DNA from: Tigriopus japonicus
Taxonomy: Eukaryota; Arthropoda; Copepoda; Harpacticoida; Harpacticidae
Reading direction: 5' to 3'
NCBI GenBank assembly: GCA_010645155.1
Contig: CM021315.1
Coordinates: 5,864,279 to 5,928,278 of the forward strand
Length of the DNA: 64,000 bases
The notes beneath the pieces are model-generated. The model worked only from the letters and a program-made list of their open reading frames with translations, searched no databases and had not been told where the DNA came from. Below, piece by piece: positions 1 to 56,806 of this stretch; position 1 is the first letter of the stretch, and each line of letters begins with the position of its first letter. Both the position numbers and the translations under genes were made by a program.

Positions 1-505
1 AGCTGATCTAGTGAAAGTGCCGTCAACAAAGTCAATTATTTTGGACTCGAGGAACACACACGCCATATGTGTGGAAAGTTCCTCTTGATACGGCGGCAGA
101 AGGAGCTATTCTTGTCAAGTGATCCCTTCGCTGCAATCTGCACCTCTTGGCCGGCGCAATCATGCAGGGTGCATAAAGAGTTAAGCGTTCAACAGATGGT
201 CTTGATCACGAACGTAATTGTGGACGTCTTTGTGTCAATGAGCCCCTCCTTCCACACTCAGTAGTAAATAGCAAATGACCGTCAAGTTTAATTGATAAAC
301 TGAGAAGAATCCCTGCCGTGCCTCCAGTCCTCACTCAGCTTTGTCAGGGTAAGAAGTGCTTCTGTAATTCTTAGTAAGCGCACGTGTACACACTCGTGTT
401 TCCTTGAAACATTCGTGACGGAATTGGAAGCCATTTGGCCTAAATATAAATAAGGATTCTCATATCTGCAAATGTGGTTTGACTGACAAGGACTGGCTTG
501 CTTAC
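1..505. other. Left edge: presumed intron of the Glut4EF-like gene
   Basis: This region follows the donor at 500-505 on the minus strand. I searched the minus strand for a continuation in the right phase and found none I could support. Confidence 0.5.
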
Positions 506-684
506 CTTGCCCCTGAGATATCAGAGTTCGTCTCCGAGTTCAGTCTTTTACGTTCATGTACAATATTGAAGTCGGCCAACTTCGAGAAATCCGTATTAGC
601 ACCATGGCCAATTAATCTGGCCGATTTCCTTGACTCCAAGAGTCGGACTTCTTCCAACTTTTTCTTCACTTCAGGCCCGCCATT
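506..684 (-). CDS. Glut4EF: Glut4EF / ZNF704-like transcription factor, second visible coding exon (partial gene)
   Basis: On the minus strand, an acceptor (ctgtttcag) precedes this exon and a gtaagc donor follows it. The exon enters in phase 0, matching the exon at 1445-1870, and leaves after two bases of a codon. It encodes a basic helix-like stretch containing KKKLEEVRLLESRKSARL, followed by a hydrophilic stretch. In the Glut4EF/SLC2A4RG/ZNF395/ZNF704 family a similar segment directly follows the DUF4772 module. The downstream exons, expected to carry the C2H2 zinc finger and C-terminal region, are not visible and should lie left of the window. The product is likely a nuclear DNA-binding regulator; that role is known for the family and not shown by this fragment. 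Confidence 0.8.
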
Positions 685-1444
685 CTGAAACAGACAATGA
701 GACAGGGAGAATGATGGTCATGGTTTGAATTGAAGACCCACACACACAAAAAAGTATTAGCATACGGGCAATTCGTCATTTGTAGATGAGAGTTATTCAC
801 GGGGATCGTAATGGTTTTCCGAGGTGCACCTTTGACCTCTTTTGTCATGGAAAATTTCAAAGGTGAAAAAGTGGGCTTTTGGTTTGCGTCGAGTTTGGGG
901 CCTTCTAGTCAGTTGACAGCTCTTTTGATTGAGTAAAGATAAGGCAATAGATACCTTTCTTTCGAATATTGAGACATCTTGAAAATGCACCCTGTCAATA
1001 TTTACGGGATGTTACCGGGTTTGCATTAAAGGGACCTGCGAATCACGAAGGAGGCGAGACTAATGGTCAGTCAGGCAAATATCAACCATCAATAAGTCGT
1101 TCAATATGCCTAGTCCCTTCTTCATTTTCGTTTTCAAGATGGTAACGTCAAGGGTTTGGCAGAACAAACAAAGTAAATCAAGATGTGTTTGCTCTGTTTA
1201 ACATCAATAGAGCCTTTCCTCCTTCACTGACACATATCAAGATTGCCCGTTTGGACGAACGAACAAAGACTTGTTCTCTACTTTGAATCCTAATTGGCGA
1301 GATAAGGAGGCCCGAGAGGAAGGCATTGCTCGATCGAAATTGTTATCGGGCCCTTCTCAAAGTTCTGCAATTCCGGACGACGAACCCATACGCTTCAATT
1401 TGCAATTGGAAGCAATGGTCTACAAGATTCGCGAGGACTCTTAC
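685..1444 (-). other. Intron of the Glut4EF-like gene
   Basis: This stretch lies between the donor at 1439-1444 (gtaaga on the minus strand) and the acceptor just above 684. I see no further coding sequence or element in it. Confidence 0.75.
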
Positions 1445-1870
1445 CAGAAGCTGTATGATGACTTGGTCAATGTTTGGTCGGTGATGTACCACGGCTCCTT
1501 GCATTTCACGATTGCAATGGGTCACATACACAATTTGTCCAGAGCGTAGCTTGGAGCTGGTCACATTTTGAAAGCCAGGTCCGACAATCTCGGTCTCTCG
1601 GAACTCTTTCACTCGGCGAGTGTCGTCGAACTTGACCGAGTATCGGTTCTGGCCAAGTCTGTCCTCACAAGTCTTCATGGCTTGAATGATTCCTGGGTAG
1701 AGCTTACCATCATCTCCCGGGGCCACCACCCTGGTTCCCAGGATGGACCGCTTGGCCAGCCGCTTGGACACGCTCGAGCCCCCGGGGCTGGTAACCATTG
1801 ACGATGGAGATGACGTCGAGGAAGACGACGATGTCGGCGACGACGAAGAAGAGGATGGGAGCATCATCAT
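1445..1870 (-). CDS. Glut4EF: Glut4EF / ZNF704-like transcription factor, first visible coding exon (DUF4772 module)
   Basis: The exon encodes three Met residues, a Ser-rich low-complexity stretch of about 25 residues, then a compact module with KRLAKRSILGTRVVAPG, YPGIIQAMKT, a VKFDD strand, VGPGFQ, and VYVTHCNREMQG before VVHHRPNIDQVII. I recognise this as the DUF4772 region of arthropod Glut4EF and vertebrate SLC2A4RG/ZNF395/ZNF704 proteins. It ends in phase 0 at a gtaaga donor. The start is the first ATG of an ATG triplet at 1862-1870. The frame stays open upstream for some distance without another ATG, so the exon could extend 5' through an acceptor I have not identified. The family binds DNA and regulates transcription (vertebrate SLC2A4RG was named for the GLUT4 enhancer). 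The gene is transcribed away from its neighbour. Confidence 0.85.
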
Positions 1871-3318
1871 CCTCACTTCAAATGAGATCAAGGCGAAGGG
1901 ATCAAATTGCCAAAAGACAAGAAACACTGGTGGCGCCGGTAGGAGTAGTAGCTGTGAGCTATGTTCTCCTGTTGGTGTGACAGAGCGTCGAGGATGTTCA
2001 GTTCCCTGTTTTCGAGGAGAGGCAAAGCCAAACGAACGTGATTGCCTCTTCGTCGATCAGCTATATTTCGATGCCACGACAAGGCTGTTTGTTGGAAGGC
2101 CAGAAAAAAGACTGTTGCCAGAGCTGCACTTTACGATGAAAGGACACTCTGTGCACACAAGGAAATGTATTTGTCGGTGTTGCTACTGCCGCTGATTTTG
2201 TTGTCGCTACTCTTGCAGCGGAAGGTAGCGTTTCTAAACTCGGACCGGAAAATGAAATCAATGCTCTGAGGTGTTCACCGTTTGCAATGTTCTCAAGATT
2301 CACACACTGAATCAAGTCACTGAGCCACTCGTAATATATTGAACACAGGTTTACCACCAAATTGGTGCAAGGCGTGAATAAACGAATAATTACTCTGCCG
2401 AGCTTATGGAGACTTCAGAAGCTAATCAATTGGCAGTATAGTTTCAGGAATTGTGCAAACTGCTAACTCACTCCGCCGGTCACACAACACGGGGTTAAAG
2501 ATGACGAGGCCGGGGCCTCAATTGGCAGTTCAATAATGGTCTTCGGGGACTTCAATCGGGTCACTTCACTCATTTCAGACACGAGAGCAAAATGGCTTCC
2601 CAACGGAGTAGCAAGATCTGCCGGTCTATCCGTAAAACACATTCTACCCCAGATTCATCCGTTGAAATTCACAAGCAAACACGTCACATGGGATGGTTAC
2701 CCGAGACCAGGGGGGGGCCTAGCATCAATGATATTAACCACCACAATCAGCTGTTGCCAATTGTCTACTGACAGAAGGAGGAATCAGATTCAGGGACGAC
2801 TTGCAAGTTCATTCCTATGAGAGCACTTTTCCTCTCTGTGCCTCGGCGTTCTCAAATATCAAGTCAAGTTTGCCGGGCGAGCTGCGCCGCGTTTCACGGC
2901 TTCAAATCCGAGTGCTAGTTCGTCGGGGTGCGAGAAGTCCAACTGCCAAAGTTTTGCCTGACGTTCTAGACTCCAGAGGCACTGGGAGGAAAACAAAAGA
3001 ACCACGTGACCCCCGGCACTCACTCTGATTGGCTCGAGTGCGGTGACGTAAGGGCCCTGAAGGCCTTGCCAGCCCTGAAGTGGTGCCAAGCTGTTCCTCG
3101 TTCGGTCTTGTAGTCAGCGATATATCTGTTGTTCGTACGTGGGTACATACATACACTAGGTCTATGTGGCCTGATCTTCTCTCTCCCAGTGTTCGTGAGT
3201 GCCTCGGGAGTGCTATAGATGGAACTCAGGGCCATATCTTAGTGCCTACCCCACTGCCATCGCCTAGTCGCGGTGTCTACGAGCTGCTTTATGTCCGTTG
3301 TTCGAATGGACTCGTACG

Positions 3319-3350
3319 TACACACACACATTTACACACACACAGACACC
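3319..3350. repeat. CA-rich microsatellite
   Basis: Two short (CA)n runs are separated by a TTT interruption. Confidence 0.85.
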
Positions 3351-4020
3351 ACGACTGTTCATGTACAACGACTAAATGTTTAAAGCCGGGAAGAAGGCCA
3401 ATTTGCCGAGAAGGATGACGATATCAGTGGTGACCGAGTCCGACGCCATGGTGGCTGTTGATGAGATGTCTTTGACATGTGTGTACTCTGAGTATAGGCC
3501 GCATACTGGCACTGTCAAATCCACTTCAGTCTTGACTCAAACCTAATTCCAAATGCAGCTCTGCCTGAAAGGCAAGCTTAGCTTTCTCGATGCCAGTATT
3601 TTAGCCGGCCTTCAACCATGACACAAGTTGCCAACCACCACTGGATTTGCTTTGTCACACAGGAATCCATACCTCACGAAAGTGGCATTTATTTGAAGCC
3701 TCCCTCTGAAAGATGAATTGCCTTTATTGATCATCTGTCAAATGGCAGCCATGCATGCCCTCTTCGAGTGTAAAATGTACCGAGCGCCACAAGGTTTGAA
3801 AGAAAGACCCTGAATAAGGGGGATATGCCTTTGACTTGTCCTTCAAAAGCTGCCGTCTCCCGTGTCTTGGGCCTAACCTTGGCAGCTGTCGGGACTGGCA
3901 GCGTGACAGCTTTAATCACCAAGCGACTAGGCCACGAAGGCCACTAAATGGCAGCAGCCGCAGCTGGCTCCTATTTTCAGGCCAAACGAGACCAAAAAAA
4001 ACAACTACAAGAGAGACGAG

Positions 4021-4050
4021 AGGGAGTGAGTGAGAGAGAGAGAGGGAGAA
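4021..4050. repeat. GA-rich microsatellite
   Basis: An imperfect GAGT/GA run followed by GAGGGAGA. Confidence 0.8.
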
Positions 4051-7037
4051 GTGGGAATGTTTCAGTCACAAAGAAGTTGCCCAAGATCTGATGTTTTAAA
4101 TGATTGTGTTATCTAGCGCAATAGGAGCGTTCGATGTGTAATGGGGCAACTAAGTTGAGGGAGATTTTGCTCGCTAAAAATGTAGCCGTAAAAGCACTTT
4201 GGCCGTATCTTTAATGAAATATTGGTATGGTAACATTTCCAGCTAAACACTTTTTCCAGGCATGATATTTTTTTTTATTCAGCCATCTCTTTGGACGACC
4301 TTGCAAGTGTGAAGGAAATGGGAAATTTTCCAAAATATACGTACATTAATCGATGAGTACACTATTTCCTGATTTAGCATTTGATGAATCTTTCATAAGT
4401 TTTGATTCATTTTGGCTCTCTTCTCTAGCTGTTATTGGATAGCGAGCACCGAGCATTGACGATGCTAAAAGTGGACCTCTTGGATGAGAGGGGCTATGAT
4501 CGGATTCCTGTTCCTCTTCTCGAGCTGTGTTGTACTACAACATGTAGGATAGTTCTTTGTAGCTGTCCCTCCCTGTCAGTAGAGTAATGCCTTGAAACAG
4601 CATAGCAAAAAGAGTCTCAAGGAGGAAAAGATTGACCTTGAATATGTAGTTACGTATATTCCCCAAACCCTCATGTACCCAAAATTATCAGCTATTCCCC
4701 TCTCGATATTGCTCAATTGCTGCGTGTAGAGCGAAAAGTATGGATGTAGTAAGTGCAAGCTGAAAATGAACGTGTTTGCCACATGAAACGCCAGCTAACT
4801 TGGCTAGTAGCAAGGCAAGCCCTGTTTTTTTTTTCATTTTAGGCCACACATTTATGGTGATCCTATCTCACACTCGTGCCAATTTTTTCTGTGTTTCTTG
4901 TACTGCACCAAATCTTTCTTGGGAATGGCCTGAGATAGTCAAATTTGGCTTTGGTTCATTGGTTAGTTTAAGATAATGAGCAAGCTCATTTGTTCATGCA
5001 TCTTTTATACACCAAATTCAATCAAAGCCGTGTTTAAGAATACTGGATAAAAGAATAACTTTTAAATAAATGTATTTTGCTTGCGTTTAGTACATAACAT
5101 TCCTTGAAAAAATAATTACTCGATGTAAGAATTACGTTACTTCTGACGTACAAAATTCCTATTTCCAACTTTGACATAATCTATATTGAAGTCAAAGGCA
5201 TGTGAGCGATACAATTAACCTAATTGTTTCCATTTGTTAAAAGATAACTCTTTAAGTAAGAAAAGTACATGCAATTTCAAGTTTAGAAGTTCCCTCGAAA
5301 GTTTTAACCATCAAAAACGATTGCATTAGATGCAACACAGTTGCTCTGTCAAATGTGGTTTGTGGAACATGCAAGAGGCATATAACATGATAAGATTCAG
5401 CGGCTTATATTAATTGATTGAAGCATTTGAAACCTGGTCACTGTGACAAAAAAACATCTTTGACCGTCGTAATATGGCTTAAAGAGTGATATTGTGTATG
5501 TTCCATTGTGTTCCCTAATTCAAAGCACTTGCAATTCTATCAATCTTTTTAGAAGGTTAGCTTGAGCGCTATCATTAGTACATACCTAAGTGGTTACCCA
5601 AATAGAAAAAGACTTCTTTTAACATTCAAAGAAGGTTTGTCGCTTTTTTTTCTCTCCGAGAGTGACCTGTCTCAATAAAAGATGGAGCGTAGTGAAGTAT
5701 GAAAAATAGAATAACAGAAATTCCTTTTTATCTCCATTAGATTCCTTTTAATTATGGTTCAATAATTATCATTTCCCAAAATTGCAATTTCTTATTGATA
5801 CAATTTTTTTAACCCTTTGAGGATTATGCCATATATTGTATAAAATGTCTTATCTCATTTACGTTACGTTATTTCACGTTATTGCATTAATGAACAGAAA
5901 ACTGATATTTGTTCCCAAACAAATAATTACATCTTTATCATGAAAACTGATTACAAATGTTGCATGTGGTACGTAATATTAAGCAATAATGCAACCTATA
6001 TGCAATCAATTGAGCAAGTGTAAGTTTTCAACTCAATTTTTGGGTTGTCGATAATGTAAAAAAATGCTCTCATTTAAGCGTGATAATCATGACATTTTTC
6101 TGAAGTCATAAATATCTACAAGCGTTACTCAAGTAGGGGTTCTTGATGGCGATTTGGTAGAAGAATATTTTGAATCTTACAAGGCTTCGGAAAATGGTGA
6201 TTCTTCTGAAGCTGTGGATGAATGTTGTGCCCATAGACAAGGGTGCACACAATAAATATTGATTAAAAGTGTACAGCCTACAGGCTGTAACTAAAATAAT
6301 AAATCAACTGAAAACAAGTGAAGTATATTTTTGCATTCAGGGTTCTTATTAAAAAAAAACCTCTTGGATTTCCTCTTTCAACAACCCTGATCTTTGGTGT
6401 TGTTACATTTTTAATGACGTTCTCTTATGTAATTGATAAAGTTTGCTGTAAGTACAAAAGTTTGGTAAAATAATTTGGCCCGTCATTAGCAAGTTTATTT
6501 TAATGTTAAGAGGCGTTTTATTCTCAATGTGTATTTTACCATCGGCAAACTATTCTTGAATCAAGAGTTACTCAAGAGTATATATCAATAAAAAAAATTG
6601 CATTCAGTTATTATTAGAGAGGCAAATAAAATGGAAATAAACAGAGTGAAAAATGTTAAAAAATGTAAAAAATGACACAAAAATGTAAATAAAATGTCAC
6701 AACTGCAATGAAATGCAAAACATGTTGATATTCATGTAAATGGGTTTCGCCAAGATTTTTTGGTTATGGGTCAAGATTAGTGTATCGACTTTTTAGATTG
6801 AACTGCTGTGGTTCCGAAATGAAATTAAAATTTTGAAGCCGCCTCAGATCCAGATCGGTGCAAATCTGGATCGGATCGGATTGTACAAGAAACATAAGAA
6901 AACAAAATAGGTTGGGCGAGATTCTTTTTGACAATCCGTGCAGAGAAGCCCGTTGCGGAACATCATTATTTACATCAGACTTATGATCCAGCCAGCTTCC
7001 TCTGATCTTTTTTTGTGACTTTTTATTCTCTAATTTA

Positions 7038-8846
7038 ATGGCAAGTCTAATCAAACGCGGCGAGTTCATCGCCAAAACAATGAAAGCAAAGTGGATGGAC
7101 GAAAAACGTGTCTTGTGCGCTAAAAGTGGTCAACGATTGGCATGGTCAGAGCTAGATAGGCAATTGTCAAACAAGAGACTCATTTTCATTGGGGAACATC
7201 ATGCTCAACCAGAAGTTGTCGAAATGGAGTTGGCAATCGTTGATTCAATGCTCAAAACCATAGGCGGTCAGAATGGCTCCATATTTCTGGTGATGGAGCA
7301 TTTTCCGATTGACCGTCAAGATCTTCTCTCCAAGTACTTGAGTGGATCCTTGAAGTTGAATGAATTCCATGAGTCTTATGAAGCAGAAACCAAAGAGGGC
7401 CACAAACTGCTCGCTTATGAGCATCTTTTAGAGTATGTTAAGGATCATTATCCCAAGATCCGCCTTTTTGCTGGGTTTCCACCCAGACCGTTTTCCCGGA
7501 TTGCCATGAGCGAAACCCAAGAGACTGTCGCAGAAAGAGCCATAGAACTTGGGTACTTAGTCACCAAAGAAGAACTGATCCCTGGTACTGACCTACATTA
7601 CCACTTTTTTGAGGGTCTGATAGCTGATAGACCTTTCACCAAGAGCTCCTGTGATGCCGTAGAAGGAAATTTTCGGAAGATTTTTCCTGCCCAAACCTTG
7701 AAGGACTCCGTTATGTCCTCGATGATCACGAGATGTATCCGTAGCTCAAATTGCCCAGAGGACAAGTTCATTGCCATTTGTGGCAGTGGACATTGCGAAT
7801 ACGGGTTTGGAGTGCCTGAGCGTGTCAATGCATCTGGTGTAATTGGTAAAGAAGAAACCCTTACAGTGACTGTAAGAAATGGGGATTCATATCCCTGGGA
7901 CCAAGCGGACGAAGAATTCTCTGAGAACTTTGAGGCGTTCCAAGATGACCAAAATCTACTCCTTCCTGGAGATTTCATTTTCTTTTACGGTACTCGATCC
8001 AATGAAGACCAGATCAAGAAAGAAATCGCCTCCGCATATGATAAGGTTGGGGAGACCGCTAATCGTCAGGGTGACCACAGAAAGGCCCGATACATGATGG
8101 GCTTACTTGGGTATTCTGACGTGCAAATTGATGTGGCTGGCGAGGACGTTTATAACTTTCAAGGCGTTGGGAATCCTCATAAACACGCAGATCTGGCGCA
8201 AGGACACCACGTGCTAGACATTGGCTCCGGTCTAGGAGTAGATTCATTCATTGCCGCTGATGCTGTTGGGCCTCAAGGCCAAGTGATAGGCATAGATATA
8301 TCTCAAAATGAAGTGGCCCATGCATCGGTCCGTGCAAAAATGCGTGGTTTGGACAATGTTCATTTTGAACACGCCGATATGGAGCAGATACCTCTGCCTG
8401 ATGGATCCATTGATAGGGTCATCTCCAATGGAGCCTTTTGTCTGGCGCCCAATAAAGAGAAAGCCTTCAGGGAGATTCATCGAGTGTTGAAGAGTGAAGT
8501 GGGGCGGTTTTCAGTGGCCTGCTCCACTTTGCTGCAAGATTGCTTAGACGATAAGGTCAAATGGCCAGTTTGTTTGCGAGTGTTCATGCCTCTGAGCCAA
8601 GTGAAGACCTTGCTCTCCGATATTGGTTTTACTGACCTTCATGTTGACATGAGTGACTCGAAGATGAGCCTTGAAATTGAGCCCCAATTCGCTGACACTG
8701 ATGGGGAATTTGACCCCCGAGGTCGGAAGCGCATTCATTTTGGGTCCGAAGAGTTTGAACATCTCCAAGACTTGGACATGAATGAGATCTGCGCTCGAGT
8801 TGTCATCAGTGGGGGGAAAGGAAAAGCTTTGTCGTCATTGAAGTGA
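7038..8846 (+). CDS. ChaN-like domain fused to ArsM-like SAM-dependent methyltransferase
   Basis: A single uninterrupted frame of 602 residues. Residues about 28-270 look like the ChaN/haem-binding uptake (Tiki superfamily) fold: a 'SGQRLAWSEL' lead-in, IFIGEHH at 49-55 (the GExH motif), MEHFP at 86-90, RLFAGFPPR at 142-150, and GSGHCEYGFGVPER at 249-262, corresponding to the GxGH...GVP motif of ChaN. Residues about 350-500 look like a class I methyltransferase of the ArsM/UbiE type: VLDIGSGLG at 392-400 (SAM motif I), VIGIDIS at 416-422, and IDRVISNGAF at 458-467, then EIHRVLKS. Residues 500-602 are C-terminal and unassigned. I see no signal peptide or membrane segment, so a cytosolic enzyme is likely. 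ArsM proteins usually have Cys after SN in the last motif; here it is Gly, so arsenite methylation is doubtful. The start is the first ATG; a second lies at 7080. No substrate can be assigned. Confidence 0.88.
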   Translation: MASLIKRGEFIAKTMKAKWMDEKRVLCAKSGQRLAWSELDRQLSNKRLIFIGEHHAQPEVVEMELAIVDSMLKTIGGQNGSIFLVMEHFPIDRQDLLSKYLSGSLKLNEFHESYEAETKEGHKLLAYEHLLEYVKDHYPKIRLFAGFPPRPFSRIAMSETQETVAERAIELGYLVTKEELIPGTDLHYHFFEGLIADRPFTKSSCDAVEGNFRKIFPAQTLKDSVMSSMITRCIRSSNCPEDKFIAICGSGHCEYGFGVPERVNASGVIGKEETLTVTVRNGDSYPWDQADEEFSENFEAFQDDQNLLLPGDFIFFYGTRSNEDQIKKEIASAYDKVGETANRQGDHRKARYMMGLLGYSDVQIDVAGEDVYNFQGVGNPHKHADLAQGHHVLDIGSGLGVDSFIAADAVGPQGQVIGIDISQNEVAHASVRAKMRGLDNVHFEHADMEQIPLPDGSIDRVISNGAFCLAPNKEKAFREIHRVLKSEVGRFSVACSTLLQDCLDDKVKWPVCLRVFMPLSQVKTLLSDIGFTDLHVDMSDSKMSLEIEPQFADTDGEFDPRGRKRIHFGSEEFEHLQDLDMNEICARVVISGGKGKALSSLK

Positions 8847-9147
8847 AAATTTTATTTCATGAAAAGCATGCTAGCTAATACAATTTGTATGACTATCGAC
8901 TTTCATGAAGAAGAAGAACATTCTTTCCATGTTCAGTTGACGAGCAAAATTTGTTAACACAGATAAGTTGTCTCACAGCAATAATGTGCTTGTTGAGGGT
9001 ATATTGACAAGTTGGTCACAGGGGTGGCCTTTTCTATTACCGTTTCCAAATATTTCAAGCTTGATCATTGCAAGCAATAAGGTTTTTATTTTAATCCATT
9101 TGAGGAGAACGAGTCTTTGAGCAAATTCCTTTGGGGACACTAACTCC
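8847..9147. other. Convergent 3' ends of the ChaN-methyltransferase gene and Alk
   Basis: The two stop codons are 301 bp apart on opposite strands. No perfect plus-strand AATAAA lies between them (only AATAAT and AATAAG), so the plus-strand 3' UTR may run into the Alk tail exon. Confidence 0.7.
9085..9090 (-). promoter_or_regulatory. Candidate Alk polyadenylation signal
   Basis: AATAAA on the minus strand lies about 60 nt past the Alk stop codon. If used, it gives a very short 3' UTR. Confidence 0.5.
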
Positions 9148-55999
<46,852 letters not shown>

Positions 56000-56780
56000 G
56001 ATCACGGACCATGATGTGTTCTTGCCAATGCCGACACTATTTCCCGGGATCACGTTTGTTCACGCCCGATTGGATCCCTTAAGTCCCTTCAGTGGGAACC
56101 AACGGAGAGAAAGAGAGACTTTGATTCAAAGGGTCGAACGAATGAAAGAACGTTCAAAATGAGTCTGCTAAGGGGGTCCAAGGAGAGATAGATATATCCT
56201 CGTAGTCCGTCAAGACGCTTTTTTGACGGCCAGAGATCACTTTGGATCCATTCGAGCTAACAAGTCCGCATTGGCGAGTTTCGCCCGAGCATGATGCTTC
56301 TAGCAGTAGTGATAATAGAGATGATGGTGGTAGGAGTAGGAAGATGAGTAGTAGTATGTAGAAGAACTAACGACGAAGATGAAGGGATGCTGCTGTTGGC
56401 TAGTGAATCTGTTCCTGTTCCTATCTTCCTCCTTTCATTCCGTCTTACAACGGAGACGACACAGATACTTCACACAAAACTTAGTTCCTCATCTTCTAAC
56501 ACTTGAGGCCACAGTGAAGAAGAAATGAGGCAAGCTCCGATCATCCTCCGTGTATGACTACTGTACCTACTCCAAGGAAGGTACTGGGCCTCTATTGGGG
56601 TTGTGTCTGTGCGTATGAATGACGACAAAGCTTCCGTGAACGTCGTCGTTCAATCTCTGGGCAATTTCATACTTTTTCTGGGAACAGCTGAAAGTTCTCT
56701 TGAATGGGCACAACTGTCGTCGGACATTATTTCCCAACTCGAGCTTCTTTTCCAAGTTTGAGTGCGGGGAGGTGCTACTG

Positions 56781-56806
56781 AAGGTAGGTAGGTAAGTAGG
56801 TAGGTG
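56781..56806. repeat. GTAG/GGTA microsatellite
   Basis: Imperfect AGGT repeats (aaggtaggtaggtaagtagg and following). Confidence 0.8.

Larger units (their letters stand above)
1871..7037. other. Intergenic DNA, no supported gene
   Basis: The first part (about 1.9-3.9 kb) is richer in GC and may hold the promoter and 5' UTR of the minus-strand Glut4EF-like gene. No TATA box or other site could be assigned. From about 4.1 to 6.75 kb the DNA is strongly AT-rich with no long open frame. It contains a CA-rich tract, a GA-rich tract, a degenerate A-rich tract with repeated ATGTAAA-like words at about 6590-6730, and a short perfect hairpin near 6845-6875. Confidence 0.6.

Noticed and set aside
1743..2195. 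150-codon plus-strand open frame with an acidic run
   Set aside because: It lies antisense to the Ser-rich coding stretch of the Glut4EF-like exon; the Asp/Glu run is the complement of the Ser codons.
7598..7978. 126-codon minus-strand frame
   Set aside because: A shadow on the opposite strand of the ChaN-methyltransferase gene with no motifs of its own.
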